Below, one piece after another: positions 39,200 through 48,885 of a DNA stretch of 64,000 nt. A program made the position numbers and the translations under genes. Source of the stretch: Stieleria tagensis (GTDB lineage: Bacteria > Planctomycetota > Planctomycetia > Pirellulales > Pirellulaceae); assembly GCF_024129865.1 (NCBI RefSeq), contig NZ_JAMYFE010000081.1:1-64000 (forward strand), read 5' to 3'. The notes beneath the pieces were generated by a model. That model saw only the letters and a program-made list of their open reading frames with translations, did no database searches and had not been told where the DNA came from. Position 1 is the first letter of the stretch. The number at the start of each line of letters is the position of its first letter.

Positions 39200-39272
39200 T
39201 ACCCCCTGCCCGATTCGAACGAGCGTTTCCAGGCGGAAAGCCTGATGTCCTGGGCCGCTAGACGAAGGGGGC
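39200..39272 (-). tRNA. tRNA-Glu (anticodon UUC)
   Basis: Read on the minus strand, 73 nt fold as a full cloverleaf. The acceptor is GCCCCCT with AGGGGGT (G1-U72 wobble), and the D arm GTCTAGCGGCCCAGGAC resembles bacterial tRNA-Glu. The anticodon stem is TCAGG/CCTGG with loop CTTTCCG, giving UUC. The T arm is GCTCG-TTCGAAT-CGGGC, then discriminator A. No encoded CCA is seen. Base 37 is C rather than a purine, and loop positions 32 and 38 could pair C-G, both unusual, so a divergent or non-functional copy cannot be excluded. Confidence 0.75.
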
Positions 39273-39573
39273 CGATTGCCAAACTATACCGCTCGCTTTC
39301 CGATTCGCCATTGCCCCGCCCCCGAAACAGCTCCTCGGAGGGGGTTCACCGTCCGAATCACGGCGTTTGCAGTCGCGAAAACGCAGTTTGCGCCAGAATC
39401 CCGACCGATTGAGAGCGCATCGCGGTTTGGGTGTACGCTAAGATAAACTTACAGTGGAGCTATCCGCCGTTAGGTTTCTTGCAAGCCTTGCGGTCGATCC
39501 TAGCGGGCACGCCAGCAATTGGATCGGTGACTCTCCACGAATGTTTCACCCCGAGTGAGAAGGTGGAGATCGA
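39273..39573. other. Intergenic region upstream of GYF_2 gene
   Basis: No gene, RNA or clear repeat was recognised between the tRNA and the GYF_2-like gene. The last 15 bases contain GAAGGTGGAG, a good ribosome-binding site for the ATG at 39574. A promoter for the plus-strand GYF_2/DUF4129 genes must lie here, but no convincing -35/-10 pair is visible. Confidence 0.5.
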
Positions 39574-39807
39574 ATGTCTACACAATGGTTTTATATCGCC
39601 AGCGGGTGGTTGAGAAAGTCAAAACGAATCGGCCCACTTTCGGACGCCGAGCTACTGCTGCAGATTGACAAAGGGCAAATCGAGCCGGAGACGCTTGTGC
39701 AGAGCTCCAAAACACGCAATAAGTGGATTCCGATGAGCAAGATCGGGCCCGCGATGGAGCACTGGAAACGAGCTCATCCGGAATCGACCGAATCAACGGC
39801 CAAGTAG
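39574..39807 (+). CDS. GYF_2-domain small protein
   Basis: This 77-residue protein has the pattern of a GYF_2 (DUF4339) domain: WFYIASGW, then IGPLSDAELLLQIDKGQIEPETLVQ and a Trp in KWIPM. Such small domains bind peptides or act as membrane-linked adaptors, and planctomycetes carry many. Here there is no membrane segment. It begins after a GGTGGAG ribosome site and ends 16 bp before the DUF4129-type gene, suggesting co-transcription and perhaps a physical partner relation. Function is not known. Confidence 0.75.
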   Translation: MSTQWFYIASGWLRKSKRIGPLSDAELLLQIDKGQIEPETLVQSSKTRNKWIPMSKIGPAMEHWKRAHPESTESTAK

Positions 39808-39823
39808 CCTCGCGAATTGTCTC

Positions 39824-42016
39824 TTGAAAAGCCGCCCCGAAACCGCTGATTATGCTGCCGTGGGTGTCGGCCCGGTGCTGATTTTTTTGATGATCAGCAG
39901 TTTGGCGAACTTCTTTGTGATGCTGTTTTATGATGGCAACTACCACGATCGGGTTTTCTACCTGATTCTGATGTACACCATGGGCGCTGTCGCGCTGGCA
40001 CGCTTGGTGATCGAAGAAAACCGGGCGTATTCGGCCGGTTATGCGATCGGACTGGGCGCTGCGATGCTATTCGTGATGACCCGGTTTTTGGGCAACCCGG
40101 TTTTCACATTGGGTCTGATCGTATTGATTGGATACCTGGCCGACCGCATCGTGCATGACTGCACGTTGATCGACGAATCGGTCGATGCCAGCGGCGAAGG
40201 CCTGATCGACCGCGGACTCGATGAAGCCAGTGGGCTGCCGGACCGCGTCAACGCTGACCGCGTTGCTGAGGAGACGCCGTTGACCGACAAGGAACGCCGT
40301 CGACGCAGAAGTCACCAACCTGGACGCACCGTCTTTCTACTCGCACTCGCTGCGCTACCGTTGTTTGGTCTCGGCCAATTCATGCTCCAGGATAGCCCTC
40401 GTGTTTGGGCGCGTGCCCAGTTGATGCTGGGGCTGTATCTGTTCGCCAGTTTGTCCCTGTTGGTGACAACCAGCTTTTTGAACCTGCGACGCTACCTGCG
40501 TCAACGCGATGTCGACATGCCAACCAATGTCACCGTCGCTTGGCTCGCTGGCGGCGTGGCCATGATCGCTGCACTCCTGATTCTCGCCTTTCTGGCTCCG
40601 ATGCCAGGCGCCGCCCTCGCCCACATTTCCGTTCCGAAATTCTTAACGACGGGCGAACAAAACGCCAGTTCAGTCGGCTGGGGCAACGAGGCTGCTGACA
40701 AATTTGAAGACGAATCCGCTGCCGAGACCGCCGGTGATAGCCAACCCAACGGCAAGCAGCAGAAGGGGACCGGAGGGAATGGGAAGCAGTCAGAGGAGGC
40801 GAAAGGACAACAACAGTCAGGACAACAACAGTCAGGACAACAACAGTCAGGACAACAACAGTCAGGACAACAACAGTCAGGACAACAACAGTCAGGACAA
40901 CAACAGTCAGGACAACAACAGTCAGGACAACAACAGTCAGGACAACAACAGTCAGGACAACAACAGTCGGGACAACAACAGTCAGGACAACAACAGTCGG
41001 GTCAACAACTGTCAGGTCAACAACAGTCGGGACAACAACAGTCGGGACAACAACAGTCGGGACAACAACAGTCGGGACAACAACAGTCGGGACAACAACA
41101 GTCGGGACAACAACAGTCGGGACAACAACAGTCGGGTCAGCAACAGTCAGGACAGCAACAGTCGGGTCAGCAACAGTCGGAAAACGGAAAGAAGAAGGCA
41201 GACGCTGAGGCTAAATCGCTGGAGGAGGGTGAGCGGAAACAGGGGCAGAACGAATCAGATGCTGAAACGGATGACGATTCAAAGGGCGACGAAAAACAAT
41301 CCGAGGACGATCAATCGGAGAGCGGCGAGAACGAATCGAAGCCTGGCGAATCGAAGGCCTCAGAGCAACAGTCGTCAAATCAAAGCGATTCCGGTTCAAA
41401 GTCTTCTACGAATTCCACTTCGCCGAGTTCCATGCCCTCGCTCGGTGGAGCCTTGGGGGCGCTAGGAAGCTTGCTGCGATTGTTGATGATTCTGGGTTTA
41501 ATCGCCGTGGTCGGCTTTTACCTGTACCAAATACGTGAGCAGTTGCTGAATTGGTGGCAATCCTTATTTTCACGAGAGCCCGCAAATTCGCCGTCGGCCG
41601 CGCCGAGCGGAATCTCAGACCTTCAGCAAGCGCCGCCCAAGCCGTTTTCTGCGTTTACCAATCCCCTCGGTCGAGAAAAGGATCCGCGACGCTCGGTGTT
41701 GATCACGGTGCATGCCTTTGACGCGTGGGTGCGTGAACGTGGATGGCCGCGCCGGCCGGATGAAACACCGTCCGAATTCATCGATCGCTTGCGCGCAGCT
41801 GCCGCACGCAATAGCGACGCCAGCGCTCTGCTGCAGCCGGTTGAATCGGCGGCACGCAGTTTAGCGTTTGCTCATGATCGCATTGTCTATGGGCGTGGCA
41901 AAGCACGTCAGAGTGATTTGGATGCGGCAAAAAAACTGTGGCAACACATGACGGCTCGCAGTACCGCCGCAGCGCCCCCATCGCAGCCCAGCATGATCAG
42001 AACCGCCGGCAATTGA
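39824..42016 (+). CDS. DUF4129-type membrane protein with GQQQS repeat region
   Basis: This 730-residue protein starts at TTG 39824, the only start that gives a short hydrophilic N-terminus before the first helix. Residues about 10-275 carry several membrane helices. Then comes a 125-residue run of 25 GQQQS units (residues 328-452; one unit is GQQLS), an acidic Glu/Ser/Lys-rich region, one more helix (LLRLLMILGLIAVVGFYLY), and a C-terminal soluble domain with ERGWPRRPDETPSEFIDRL. The last matches DUF4129, often found beside transglutaminase-like and MoxR genes. The repeat DNA (40805-41179) is a 15-bp minisatellite. It sits between the GYF_2 gene and a lipoprotein/ABC ATPase set. Function unknown; an envelope scaffold is possible. 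Confidence 0.7.
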   Translation: MKSRPETADYAAVGVGPVLIFLMISSLANFFVMLFYDGNYHDRVFYLILMYTMGAVALARLVIEENRAYSAGYAIGLGAAMLFVMTRFLGNPVFTLGLIVLIGYLADRIVHDCTLIDESVDASGEGLIDRGLDEASGLPDRVNADRVAEETPLTDKERRRRRSHQPGRTVFLLALAALPLFGLGQFMLQDSPRVWARAQLMLGLYLFASLSLLVTTSFLNLRRYLRQRDVDMPTNVTVAWLAGGVAMIAALLILAFLAPMPGAALAHISVPKFLTTGEQNASSVGWGNEAADKFEDESAAETAGDSQPNGKQQKGTGGNGKQSEEAKGQQQSGQQQSGQQQSGQQQSGQQQSGQQQSGQQQSGQQQSGQQQSGQQQSGQQQSGQQQSGQQQSGQQLSGQQQSGQQQSGQQQSGQQQSGQQQSGQQQSGQQQSGQQQSGQQQSGQQQSGQQQSENGKKKADAEAKSLEEGERKQGQNESDAETDDDSKGDEKQSEDDQSESGENESKPGESKASEQQSSNQSDSGSKSSTNSTSPSSMPSLGGALGALGSLLRLLMILGLIAVVGFYLYQIREQLLNWWQSLFSREPANSPSAAPSGISDLQQAPPKPFSAFTNPLGREKDPRRSVLITVHAFDAWVRERGWPRRPDETPSEFIDRLRAAAARNSDASALLQPVESAARSLAFAHDRIVYGRGKARQSDLDAAKKLWQHMTARSTAAAPPSQPSMIRTAGN
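40805..41179 (+). repeat. 15-bp minisatellite, 25 tandem copies (GQQQS)
   Basis: Twenty-five in-frame copies of GGACAACAACAGTCA and close variants encode GQQQS inside the DUF4129-type gene. Early copies are almost identical with TCA; later copies carry TCG, GGT and CAG changes, and one reads CTG in place of CAG, giving Leu. The multiple-of-three unit keeps the frame, so copy-number change would alter linker length without stopping translation. Confidence 0.97.
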
Positions 42017-42116
42017 ACCATCCACCGGCTTGATCCACCCCTTCCCCGCGAGCGTAGCGGATCGCATAAACTAGTGGCACGTTCTAGGTCTTTTCTTTTA
42101 ATCGAAATTGTTCGGC

Positions 42117-44483
42117 ATGCAGCGTCCCGCGTTTTTCTTGTTCGCATTGCTTTCGCTGCCGCTGATTGTCGGTTGTGAAGGTTGTCGTCAAACCGGACCT
42201 CAGGATTCCAGCGCCGACGACGAAGCACCGCGGCAAGCGTATTCGACCGAACCGGCCGTGGTTTTCCCGGCCGACCAGAGTGCAACCTTTGGTGCGGTGA
42301 AGCCCGGTCACTGGATGACCGCTGAGCAATCGATTCGCAGCAACAAAGGCGACATGCGAGGTGAATTGATCAGTCGATCGGCGGTATCGCTGCGAAACAT
42401 GGACATGGAAACCAGCGATTCGATCGAAAGTTTGGATACGATTCGTCCGGTCGTTCTGCCCAAAGGCCAGATGCGGGGGTTCGATTTTCGCTTTCTTTGT
42501 CCGGTGCCTCGATCGGTGGAGACACGGCGGATCAATTTGGCCAGTCGCTTGCTACCGCGCAGCGGCGGTGTGTTGGACACCGGAGCACAACCGTTCACGG
42601 TGATGCGAGCCAGCGAATATTTCTTTGTGGTTTTGACCAACCGCCCCGACCGCTTCACGCGATTCCAAGTTGCCGATTGGTCGCGATCGTCCGAACAGAA
42701 TTTAGACTTGGCGGTCCCCGATGTGAACTATCGGATCGTGGTCCCGAAAGCCGGCGAACTTCTGCCGCTGCCCGAAACGATGTTGGACATGACCAGCACC
42801 GCCGTGGTGTTCTGGGACGACCTATCCGAAGACGCGTTGACCCCGCTGCAACAGTCGGCGATCGCAGACTGGATTCGCTTTGGTGGGCGTTTGGTTGTCA
42901 ACGGCCCGGCTGCCAGTGAAGCGATTGCCAATACGCTGCTGGCTGATTTATTGCCGCTGCTGCCGACCAGCAACATCGAACTCGATGGCCAAGCCGCGTC
43001 GGAACTGTTAACGAACTGGTCGGTGAAGACCGATCGCTCGTTGAAAAAGCAAATTCAGTACGTGCAATCGGGTAACAGTCGGATCGCCATCGATGGGCAA
43101 CTTGATCCGAACGCCACCGCGGTCGAAAAAACAGCCTCCTTGGTTTTGCAGCGATCGGTCGGCCGCGGCCATGTGATTCAGCCACGATTCGATCTGACCG
43201 ATGATTGGGTCGAAGGCTGGGATTCCTACGACAGTTTCGTCAATTGCGTGGTGCTGAATCGACCGCCGCGAAAGTACAGCCAGAATCAAGCCGTCGACCC
43301 GGAAGACGATGGGTATGCACCAGAGGAATTGGGGCTTGTGTTTACAGGCACCAAATCGAGTGCCGATGCCGCAGTCAACACCCAGTTTCGACTCGCGACG
43401 CGCGACTGGATTCTTGCAGCGGGAACTGATAACGATCGCAAGGTGAACAGCCCGTTTGACTCGTTTCATCGCATCGACGCCATCACTGGTCTTTCCAGTT
43501 GGAACGACAACAGCGACACGATCGCGTTGCTGCGACAAACCTTGACCAGCGAAGCCGGGATCGAAATTCCGGGTTCGGCGCTGGTGATCCGGTCGTTGGC
43601 AATCTACTTGATCGTGTTGGTGCCGATTAACTACATCGTCTTTCGTTTGATGAACCGTCTGGAATACGCTTGGTTTGCCGTCCCATTGATCGCCGTGCTG
43701 GGCGCAATTTGGGCCGCCCGCCAAGCCCGTTTGGACATCGGTTTTGCGCGCAGCAATACAGAACTGGCGGTCTTGGAAGCTCATGCCGGGTATCCCAGAG
43801 CCCATCTGACGCGTCTGGTCGGGATCTACAATTCACTGTCCAGTCGCTATGAATTGCAATTCGCTTCAGTCGATGGCATTGGATCGACCTTGAACAACGA
43901 AACCGACCCGGGCACCACCGTGCAGCCGCGATTGCGAGTGTCGTTTGAAGAGGGGCCGGCACTGGCCGACGTGGCCGTGCCCAGTAACCGAATGCGGTAT
44001 GTGCACACCGAAGAAATCGTGGATTTGGGAGGTTCGTTTTTCTTTGACGGACAACAAACGTTGACTAGTGAATCCGATCTGGACCTGACCGATGGATTGG
44101 TGGTGCGCAAGACGGTCGACGGCGAGACCCAAGTGGCTTTGGTCGGTGGGCTCGCCGCCGGGGAAACAAAAACACTGGATTTTCGCAGTACCGAGCGGCT
44201 GATGGTCGCCACCGGATTGCCGATGCAGACGAGTCGATTGATCCGCCGCTTTGCCACGCCCGGATTGATTCCTGGTGGCAGCAGTCGATTGGTGGCCCGC
44301 ATCGACGGGTCGCTAAAGGGTGTCCAGATCACGCCGACGGCCAGCCAACACGTCGCCCAGACCATCGCGATCATCCATCTCGAGCACGCCAAACTTCCAC
44401 CGCCGGAATCCGATTTCAATTTGGTGAGCGATTTTCGCCGCGTCAATCAACTCGATTCGGAAACACCGTCCGATTCTCAATAA
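42117..44483 (+). CDS. Lipoprotein with C-terminal membrane helices, ABC-linked
   Basis: The 788-residue reading starts at ATG 42117; a TTG at 42108 adds three residues. A lipoprotein signal ends in LPLIVGC, with Cys20 as lipid site, followed by a CEGC pair. A long beta-rich exported region contains a domain with TAVVFWDDLS, then AIADWIRFGGRLVVNGP, like Rossmann or glutamine-amidotransferase-like segments of gliding-type accessory proteins (GldG/DUF4350-like). Near 485-525 two membrane helices appear (LAIYLIVLVPINYIVF and a following segment), then another beta-rich tail. It is followed 46 bp later by an ABC ATPase gene, so it probably belongs to the same membrane complex; its exact part is unknown. 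Confidence 0.6.
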   Translation: MQRPAFFLFALLSLPLIVGCEGCRQTGPQDSSADDEAPRQAYSTEPAVVFPADQSATFGAVKPGHWMTAEQSIRSNKGDMRGELISRSAVSLRNMDMETSDSIESLDTIRPVVLPKGQMRGFDFRFLCPVPRSVETRRINLASRLLPRSGGVLDTGAQPFTVMRASEYFFVVLTNRPDRFTRFQVADWSRSSEQNLDLAVPDVNYRIVVPKAGELLPLPETMLDMTSTAVVFWDDLSEDALTPLQQSAIADWIRFGGRLVVNGPAASEAIANTLLADLLPLLPTSNIELDGQAASELLTNWSVKTDRSLKKQIQYVQSGNSRIAIDGQLDPNATAVEKTASLVLQRSVGRGHVIQPRFDLTDDWVEGWDSYDSFVNCVVLNRPPRKYSQNQAVDPEDDGYAPEELGLVFTGTKSSADAAVNTQFRLATRDWILAAGTDNDRKVNSPFDSFHRIDAITGLSSWNDNSDTIALLRQTLTSEAGIEIPGSALVIRSLAIYLIVLVPINYIVFRLMNRLEYAWFAVPLIAVLGAIWAARQARLDIGFARSNTELAVLEAHAGYPRAHLTRLVGIYNSLSSRYELQFASVDGIGSTLNNETDPGTTVQPRLRVSFEEGPALADVAVPSNRMRYVHTEEIVDLGGSFFFDGQQTLTSESDLDLTDGLVVRKTVDGETQVALVGGLAAGETKTLDFRSTERLMVATGLPMQTSRLIRRFATPGLIPGGSSRLVARIDGSLKGVQITPTASQHVAQTIAIIHLEHAKLPPPESDFNLVSDFRRVNQLDSETPSDSQ

Positions 44484-44529
44484 CGCGGCCCGGTGCTGCT
44501 GCCCAAACGACTCCTTTTTTCAATCGCAC

Positions 44530-45456
44530 ATGATCACATTGACCGGATTCGGAAAAGACTACGGGGACTTCACCGCCGTCAAAGAATTGGATCTGCACAT
44601 CGACGCCGGCGAAACGTTTGGGTTTATCGGTCCCAACGGAGCTGGAAAGAGCACGACGATTCGATTTTTAGCGACGCTGCTGCGGGCCAGCCGTGGTCGG
44701 GGCGAAGTCGCCGGATGTGATGTGATGGCAGACCCGGTGGGAGTCCGCCAAGCCGTCGGATACATGCCCGATAATTTTGGTGTCTATGACGGCATGCGGG
44801 TCTGGGAATTTCTAGACTTTTTCGCCGTTGCCTATCGGATCGGACGCAAAGACCGCAAACAGATCATTGACAACGTTCTGGAACTGCTTGATCTGACCCA
44901 TAAACGCGACGATTTTGTCAATGCGCTTTCGCGGGGAATGAAACAGCGTTTGTGTTTGGCAAAAACCCTGGTGCACGACCCGCCGGTGTTGATCTTGGAC
45001 GAACCGGCCAGCGGGCTCGATCCGCGTGCCCGAGTGGATGTGAAAGAGTTGCTGAAGGAACTGCGTCGGATGGGGAAAACCATTCTGATCAGCAGCCATA
45101 TCCTGACCGAGCTGGCCGATTGTTGCACGTCGATCGGAATCATTGAACGCGGTCAGCTTTTGATGAGCGGGCCCATTGACACGGTGTATCGCCAGATTCG
45201 ACGCAATCGACATGTCGAAATCCAATTTATCGAAAACGCTGAAGCCGGAATGTCGATCTTGCGCAGTAGCCCAAATTTACGATCCATCCAGCAGCAACCG
45301 ATCGGAATCCTCGCCGAATTGGAAACCGATGACGAAGGATTGGCGACGTTGATGGAAACGATGATCGCCGAAGGAGTCCGACTGCGTTCCTTCAATGATC
45401 GCGCACCGACGCTGGAAGATGTCTTCATGACAGTGACCAAAGGCTTGGTGACGTGA
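44530..45456 (+). CDS. ABC transporter ATP-binding protein
   Basis: This 308-residue ATPase has Walker A GPNGAGKST at 34-42, a Q-loop region with MPDNFGVYDGM, signature LSRGMKQR at 133-140, Walker B VLILDEPASG at 153-162 and switch His190 in SSHILTEL. It resembles the CcmA/NatA class that pairs with ABC-2 type permeases for export. No typical ABC-2 permease gene is adjacent; the next gene overlaps by 4 bp (GTGA) and encodes a YfhO-like membrane protein, while a lipoprotein gene precedes. It is cytoplasmic and presumably energises one of these neighbours. Substrate unknown. Confidence 0.92.
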   Translation: MITLTGFGKDYGDFTAVKELDLHIDAGETFGFIGPNGAGKSTTIRFLATLLRASRGRGEVAGCDVMADPVGVRQAVGYMPDNFGVYDGMRVWEFLDFFAVAYRIGRKDRKQIIDNVLELLDLTHKRDDFVNALSRGMKQRLCLAKTLVHDPPVLILDEPASGLDPRARVDVKELLKELRRMGKTILISSHILTELADCCTSIGIIERGQLLMSGPIDTVYRQIRRNRHVEIQFIENAEAGMSILRSSPNLRSIQQQPIGILAELETDDEGLATLMETMIAEGVRLRSFNDRAPTLEDVFMTVTKGLVT

Positions 45457-47894
45457 TTCGTCGGAGTGCGCCGATCGGATTTGTTTGCTTCGTAATCTTC
45501 ATGACGCTATGGCCGACGCTTGCCGGCCGGCGAGTTGCGTTTCGCGATGTCAGTCATTTCTATTTGCCGCTGTACGACTATGTCGCCCAACGGACCGCCA
45601 ACGAATGGCTGCCGATGTGGAATCCGCTGGATCACACCGGGATGCCGCTGGTCGGTGAATCGACCACCGCCGTGCTGTACCCGCTGCGCTATCTGGTCTA
45701 TGCGTTTCCCCTAGAGAACGAAACCGCACTTAGCATCTATCTCGCTCTGCACGTGATCTTGGCCGCTGCGTCAGCCGCCTGGTTAGCCCGACGGGTTGGA
45801 ATCGGAACGACCGGCGTGGTCACTGCCGCCTTGGTTTACTCGCTATCGGGCAGCGTGTTTTCGCTGTGTTGCAACCCACCGTTTTTAGTGGGTGCAGCCT
45901 GGTTGCCATTGGCGCTGGGCGCCTGCCTGGTCGGACAGGGCATGGCGGGACAGGGCTCGACCCGTCGTCGGATCGCATTGGCCGGATTTGCGTTTGCAAT
46001 GATGGTGCTTGGCGGAGACCCGCAATCAGCGTTGCACTGCGTGATCGTCGTGATTGCCGTGTCGCTGTGTCGCGGTGTGGCCCGATGGGTTCGTCCCGCT
46101 GAGAGGTCGCTGGAATTTGTCGACTCGATGAAAGTCGCCGCGGCGGCATCGGTCTTGGCGCTGGGTCTGGCATCCATCCAGATCGCCGCCTCGCTGGATT
46201 GGAGTCGTCACAGTGACCGTGTCTTGGGTGGCCAGCATTCCACAGAGCGATACGATTTCTCACTTGCCCCCTGGCATGCCCTGGAGACGCTTTCGATGCG
46301 TCCGTTTGGGCATCCGTTTCCGATTAATCGTCAGCTATCGAAACTGATACCCGGGGACGGCAGGATGTGGACCCCCTCGATTTACGCCGGTCTGGTGGTT
46401 GGGCTGGCGTTGTTCTTTCGCCTCTTAGCCCCTCAGAATTATTTCTCCGATCCCTGGCTGTCCCTTGCCTTGGTCAGTTTGCTGTTGTGTTTTGGCCATT
46501 TTGGTGCGGTCTGGCTGCTACAACAAATTCCCACGCTACTGCCACAAACCGAAAGCGCAATCGGTGGCCCCTATTGGCTATTGTGTCAGATCGTGCCTGG
46601 CTACACCTCCTTTCGCTACCCGGTGAAATGGTTGCCCCTGTTTGCGATTGCCAGTTCGTTGGTGGCAGGCCAATGGATCGCTACGCCACGTGCTGGTCTG
46701 GAATGGAAAGGAGGATTGGGACTGTTAATTTTGTTTGTCGGTGGCTGCGGTGTGGCGCATTGGGGCGCCTCCCACGAGACACAATTTCGCAGCATCACGG
46801 CAGATGAGTACTGGGGGCCGCTTCAGATTCGTGACGGTTTTTTACTCTCGCGAATGTCATGGATGTGGTCGGGGCTGATGTTGGTCGGCTTGTTGGTCGC
46901 CCGTGGCGTTGCCGTTTCCCCACGACGCCGTGTCCGATCCATTGCCGTGGGCACGATCTGGTTGTTGATCGCAGCGGACGTCGGGATCAATGCTTACACG
47001 CTGTTGCCACGTGTCGACGTGAACCGGGAGCGACAATTGGCACATCAAGCCAGCCCGGCGCCGATCCACCCTTGGCGGACGCTACGCACCCAGTCCGGTT
47101 CCTGGCCTGATCCATGGAAAACAACTGCGTCACAACAGCGCGCGTTGGAGGTGGCGGCAAGTGAGCGGATGGCGTGGTTCGGCCGCTGGCACCTGGCAGA
47201 GCGTCGCGCGGTGTTCAACAGCATGGTCAGTATTCGTAGCAAAGCGATTGCGAGCTTTTGGCCGGCGGCCAATCAGTATTTGAAAGATCTAGATGCGTCG
47301 CAACAGCAAGCGTTTTGGGATTCCGTCTGTCGTTGGTTGGCGATCGACGGTGTGTCGCATGTCGATGGATCACGCGGCGTCGCGGCCCAAGGCCAAGTGA
47401 TGGTGTATGTCGACCGCTGGATGAAAACCGGCCCGCGTCAACAGGTCCGCGTGTTTCGCGATTGGAAACGGGAAATCGAAATGCCGGCGCTGATTGAGTT
47501 GCTGGGCCAAACGCAATCGGTTCCCTTGCCCCACGTCAATGTGGCGGCTCCCCAGCAGGTCTCCACCGCGCCGCCGCAATTGCAGCTAGGGCCAGAGGGC
47601 CAGATCGACGTGAAAACTGACGTTCCCTGTTTGCTGGAACGCTGTTTTTTTCAGGATGGTCACTGGCAAGCCTCGTTAACATCCAACATTTCGGGACAAC
47701 AAATCGATGCCGTGGTGCACCGGTCCAGCCATCTGAACCAGGCGGTTTTGCTGCCAGCGGGTGATTGGCGGGTGGAATTTTTCTACCGCCCATGGTGGCT
47801 TTGGCCCACGATTGGAATCAGTTTTTTCACCCTTGTGGTGTGGGTGGGAATGGTGCTTTTCCCGAACCACGGCGGCAATCCCGTTGTCCGGTGA
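45453..47894 (+). CDS. YfhO-like multi-TM membrane protein
   Basis: This 813-residue protein starts at GTG 45453, overlapping the ABC ATPase stop by 4 bp. Many membrane helices fill residues 1-510 and one near the C-terminus (WPTIGISFFTLVVWVGMVLF). The early signature FRDVSHFYLPLYDYVAQ followed by PMWNPLDHTGMPL resembles YfhO-type proteins and GT-C glycosyltransferases, where Asp residues in the first loop serve catalysis with a polyprenyl-linked sugar. A soluble region after about 510 has no known motif. Coupling to an ABC ATPase hints at glycosylation or export of a surface polymer. The enzyme class is inferred. Confidence 0.75.
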   Translation: MIRRSAPIGFVCFVIFMTLWPTLAGRRVAFRDVSHFYLPLYDYVAQRTANEWLPMWNPLDHTGMPLVGESTTAVLYPLRYLVYAFPLENETALSIYLALHVILAAASAAWLARRVGIGTTGVVTAALVYSLSGSVFSLCCNPPFLVGAAWLPLALGACLVGQGMAGQGSTRRRIALAGFAFAMMVLGGDPQSALHCVIVVIAVSLCRGVARWVRPAERSLEFVDSMKVAAAASVLALGLASIQIAASLDWSRHSDRVLGGQHSTERYDFSLAPWHALETLSMRPFGHPFPINRQLSKLIPGDGRMWTPSIYAGLVVGLALFFRLLAPQNYFSDPWLSLALVSLLLCFGHFGAVWLLQQIPTLLPQTESAIGGPYWLLCQIVPGYTSFRYPVKWLPLFAIASSLVAGQWIATPRAGLEWKGGLGLLILFVGGCGVAHWGASHETQFRSITADEYWGPLQIRDGFLLSRMSWMWSGLMLVGLLVARGVAVSPRRRVRSIAVGTIWLLIAADVGINAYTLLPRVDVNRERQLAHQASPAPIHPWRTLRTQSGSWPDPWKTTASQQRALEVAASERMAWFGRWHLAERRAVFNSMVSIRSKAIASFWPAANQYLKDLDASQQQAFWDSVCRWLAIDGVSHVDGSRGVAAQGQVMVYVDRWMKTGPRQQVRVFRDWKREIEMPALIELLGQTQSVPLPHVNVAAPQQVSTAPPQLQLGPEGQIDVKTDVPCLLERCFFQDGHWQASLTSNISGQQIDAVVHRSSHLNQAVLLPAGDWRVEFFYRPWWLWPTIGISFFTLVVWVGMVLFPNHGGNPVVR

Positions 47895-47979
47895 TTGTGT
47901 TTTTTCTCATCCCCGGTAGGCTTTTGGGTACGAGAGAGAGCCCTTTCAACGCTTCCATTCCCAATTCGAGAGAGCTGAA

Positions 47980-48885
47980 ATGCCCCAGCGTCGTGGATCT
48001 GATTTTGCTGGTTTGTCGGTCGCCATCGTGACTCCGTTTGCCGACGGTGAAGTCGATTACGATCGGTTGAAACAGCAAATCGAGTTTCAAATCGAAGCGG
48101 GAACGCGGTGCATCGTCCCAGTCGGAACGACCGGAGAATCGCCGACGCTGACGCATGACGAACACGAACGTGTGATCGCCGAAACCATCCAGTGTGTTGC
48201 CGGACGTGTCAAAGTCATGGCCGGTACAGGCAGCAATAGCACCGCCGAAGCATTGCGATTGACAAAACGGGCCGCTAACGAGGGGGCCGATGCCACACTG
48301 CAGGTCGCTCCGTACTACAACAAGCCGACTCAAGAAGGTTTTTTCCAACACTTCAAAGCGGTTGCAGACGCGGTCGATATCCCGGTTTGTGTGTACAACA
48401 TTCCCGGCCGAACCGGCAAGGAAATTGACGTCTCCACCATCCAACGACTGGCCGAATTGCCGGGCATCACGATGGTCAAAGAGGCCACCGGAAAACTGGA
48501 TCAATGCTCTGCCATCGTCGGCACCACCGACCTGACCGTGTTGTGCGGCGATGACACCCTGACACTACCGATGATGAGTGTGGGTGCCGAAGGGGTTGTT
48601 TCCGTTGCCGGCAACCTTGTGCCAAGTGATCTGATCAAGATGGTCAACGCCGCCGCCGCAGGCGACTATGCCAAAGCCCAACAAATGCACCACCAACTGT
48701 TCGCACTCTGTTCGAACATGTTAGGGCTAGCGACCAACCCGATCCCGGTCAAAGCCGCGATGCGAATGGTCGGCCGAGACACCGGCGAATTGCGTTTGCC
48801 CATGACACCGTTGGACGAGGCATCCGAAGCCAAGCTGCAGCAAACGATTTTGGCATACGGATTGGCCAGCGCCGCAGCCGTCTAG
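47980..48885 (+). CDS. dapA: 4-hydroxy-tetrahydrodipicolinate synthase
   Basis: This 301-residue enzyme condenses pyruvate and aspartate-semialdehyde in the lysine/diaminopimelate pathway. The family residues are present: GTTGE at 49-53 with the Thr pair, Tyr139 in VYNIPGRTG, Arg144, and Lys167 in MVKEATG as the Schiff-base residue. Length and layout fit DapA, a cytoplasmic (beta-alpha)8 barrel. It starts at ATG 47980 after GAGAGAGCTGAA. No other lysine gene lies nearby. Its stop abuts the stop of the convergent Ppx/GppA gene with zero bases between. DapA-like aldolases (NanA, KDG aldolase) share this fold, but the residue pattern supports DapA. Confidence 0.9.
   Translation: MPQRRGSDFAGLSVAIVTPFADGEVDYDRLKQQIEFQIEAGTRCIVPVGTTGESPTLTHDEHERVIAETIQCVAGRVKVMAGTGSNSTAEALRLTKRAANEGADATLQVAPYYNKPTQEGFFQHFKAVADAVDIPVCVYNIPGRTGKEIDVSTIQRLAELPGITMVKEATGKLDQCSAIVGTTDLTVLCGDDTLTLPMMSVGAEGVVSVAGNLVPSDLIKMVNAAAAGDYAKAQQMHHQLFALCSNMLGLATNPIPVKAAMRMVGRDTGELRLPMTPLDEASEAKLQQTILAYGLASAAAV

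Noticed and set aside
40704-41465. 253-residue alternative frame with DNNSQ repeats
   Set aside because: It is a shadow of the GQQQS minisatellite; the 15-bp unit keeps every frame open. The real frame has membrane segments and the DUF4129-like domain.
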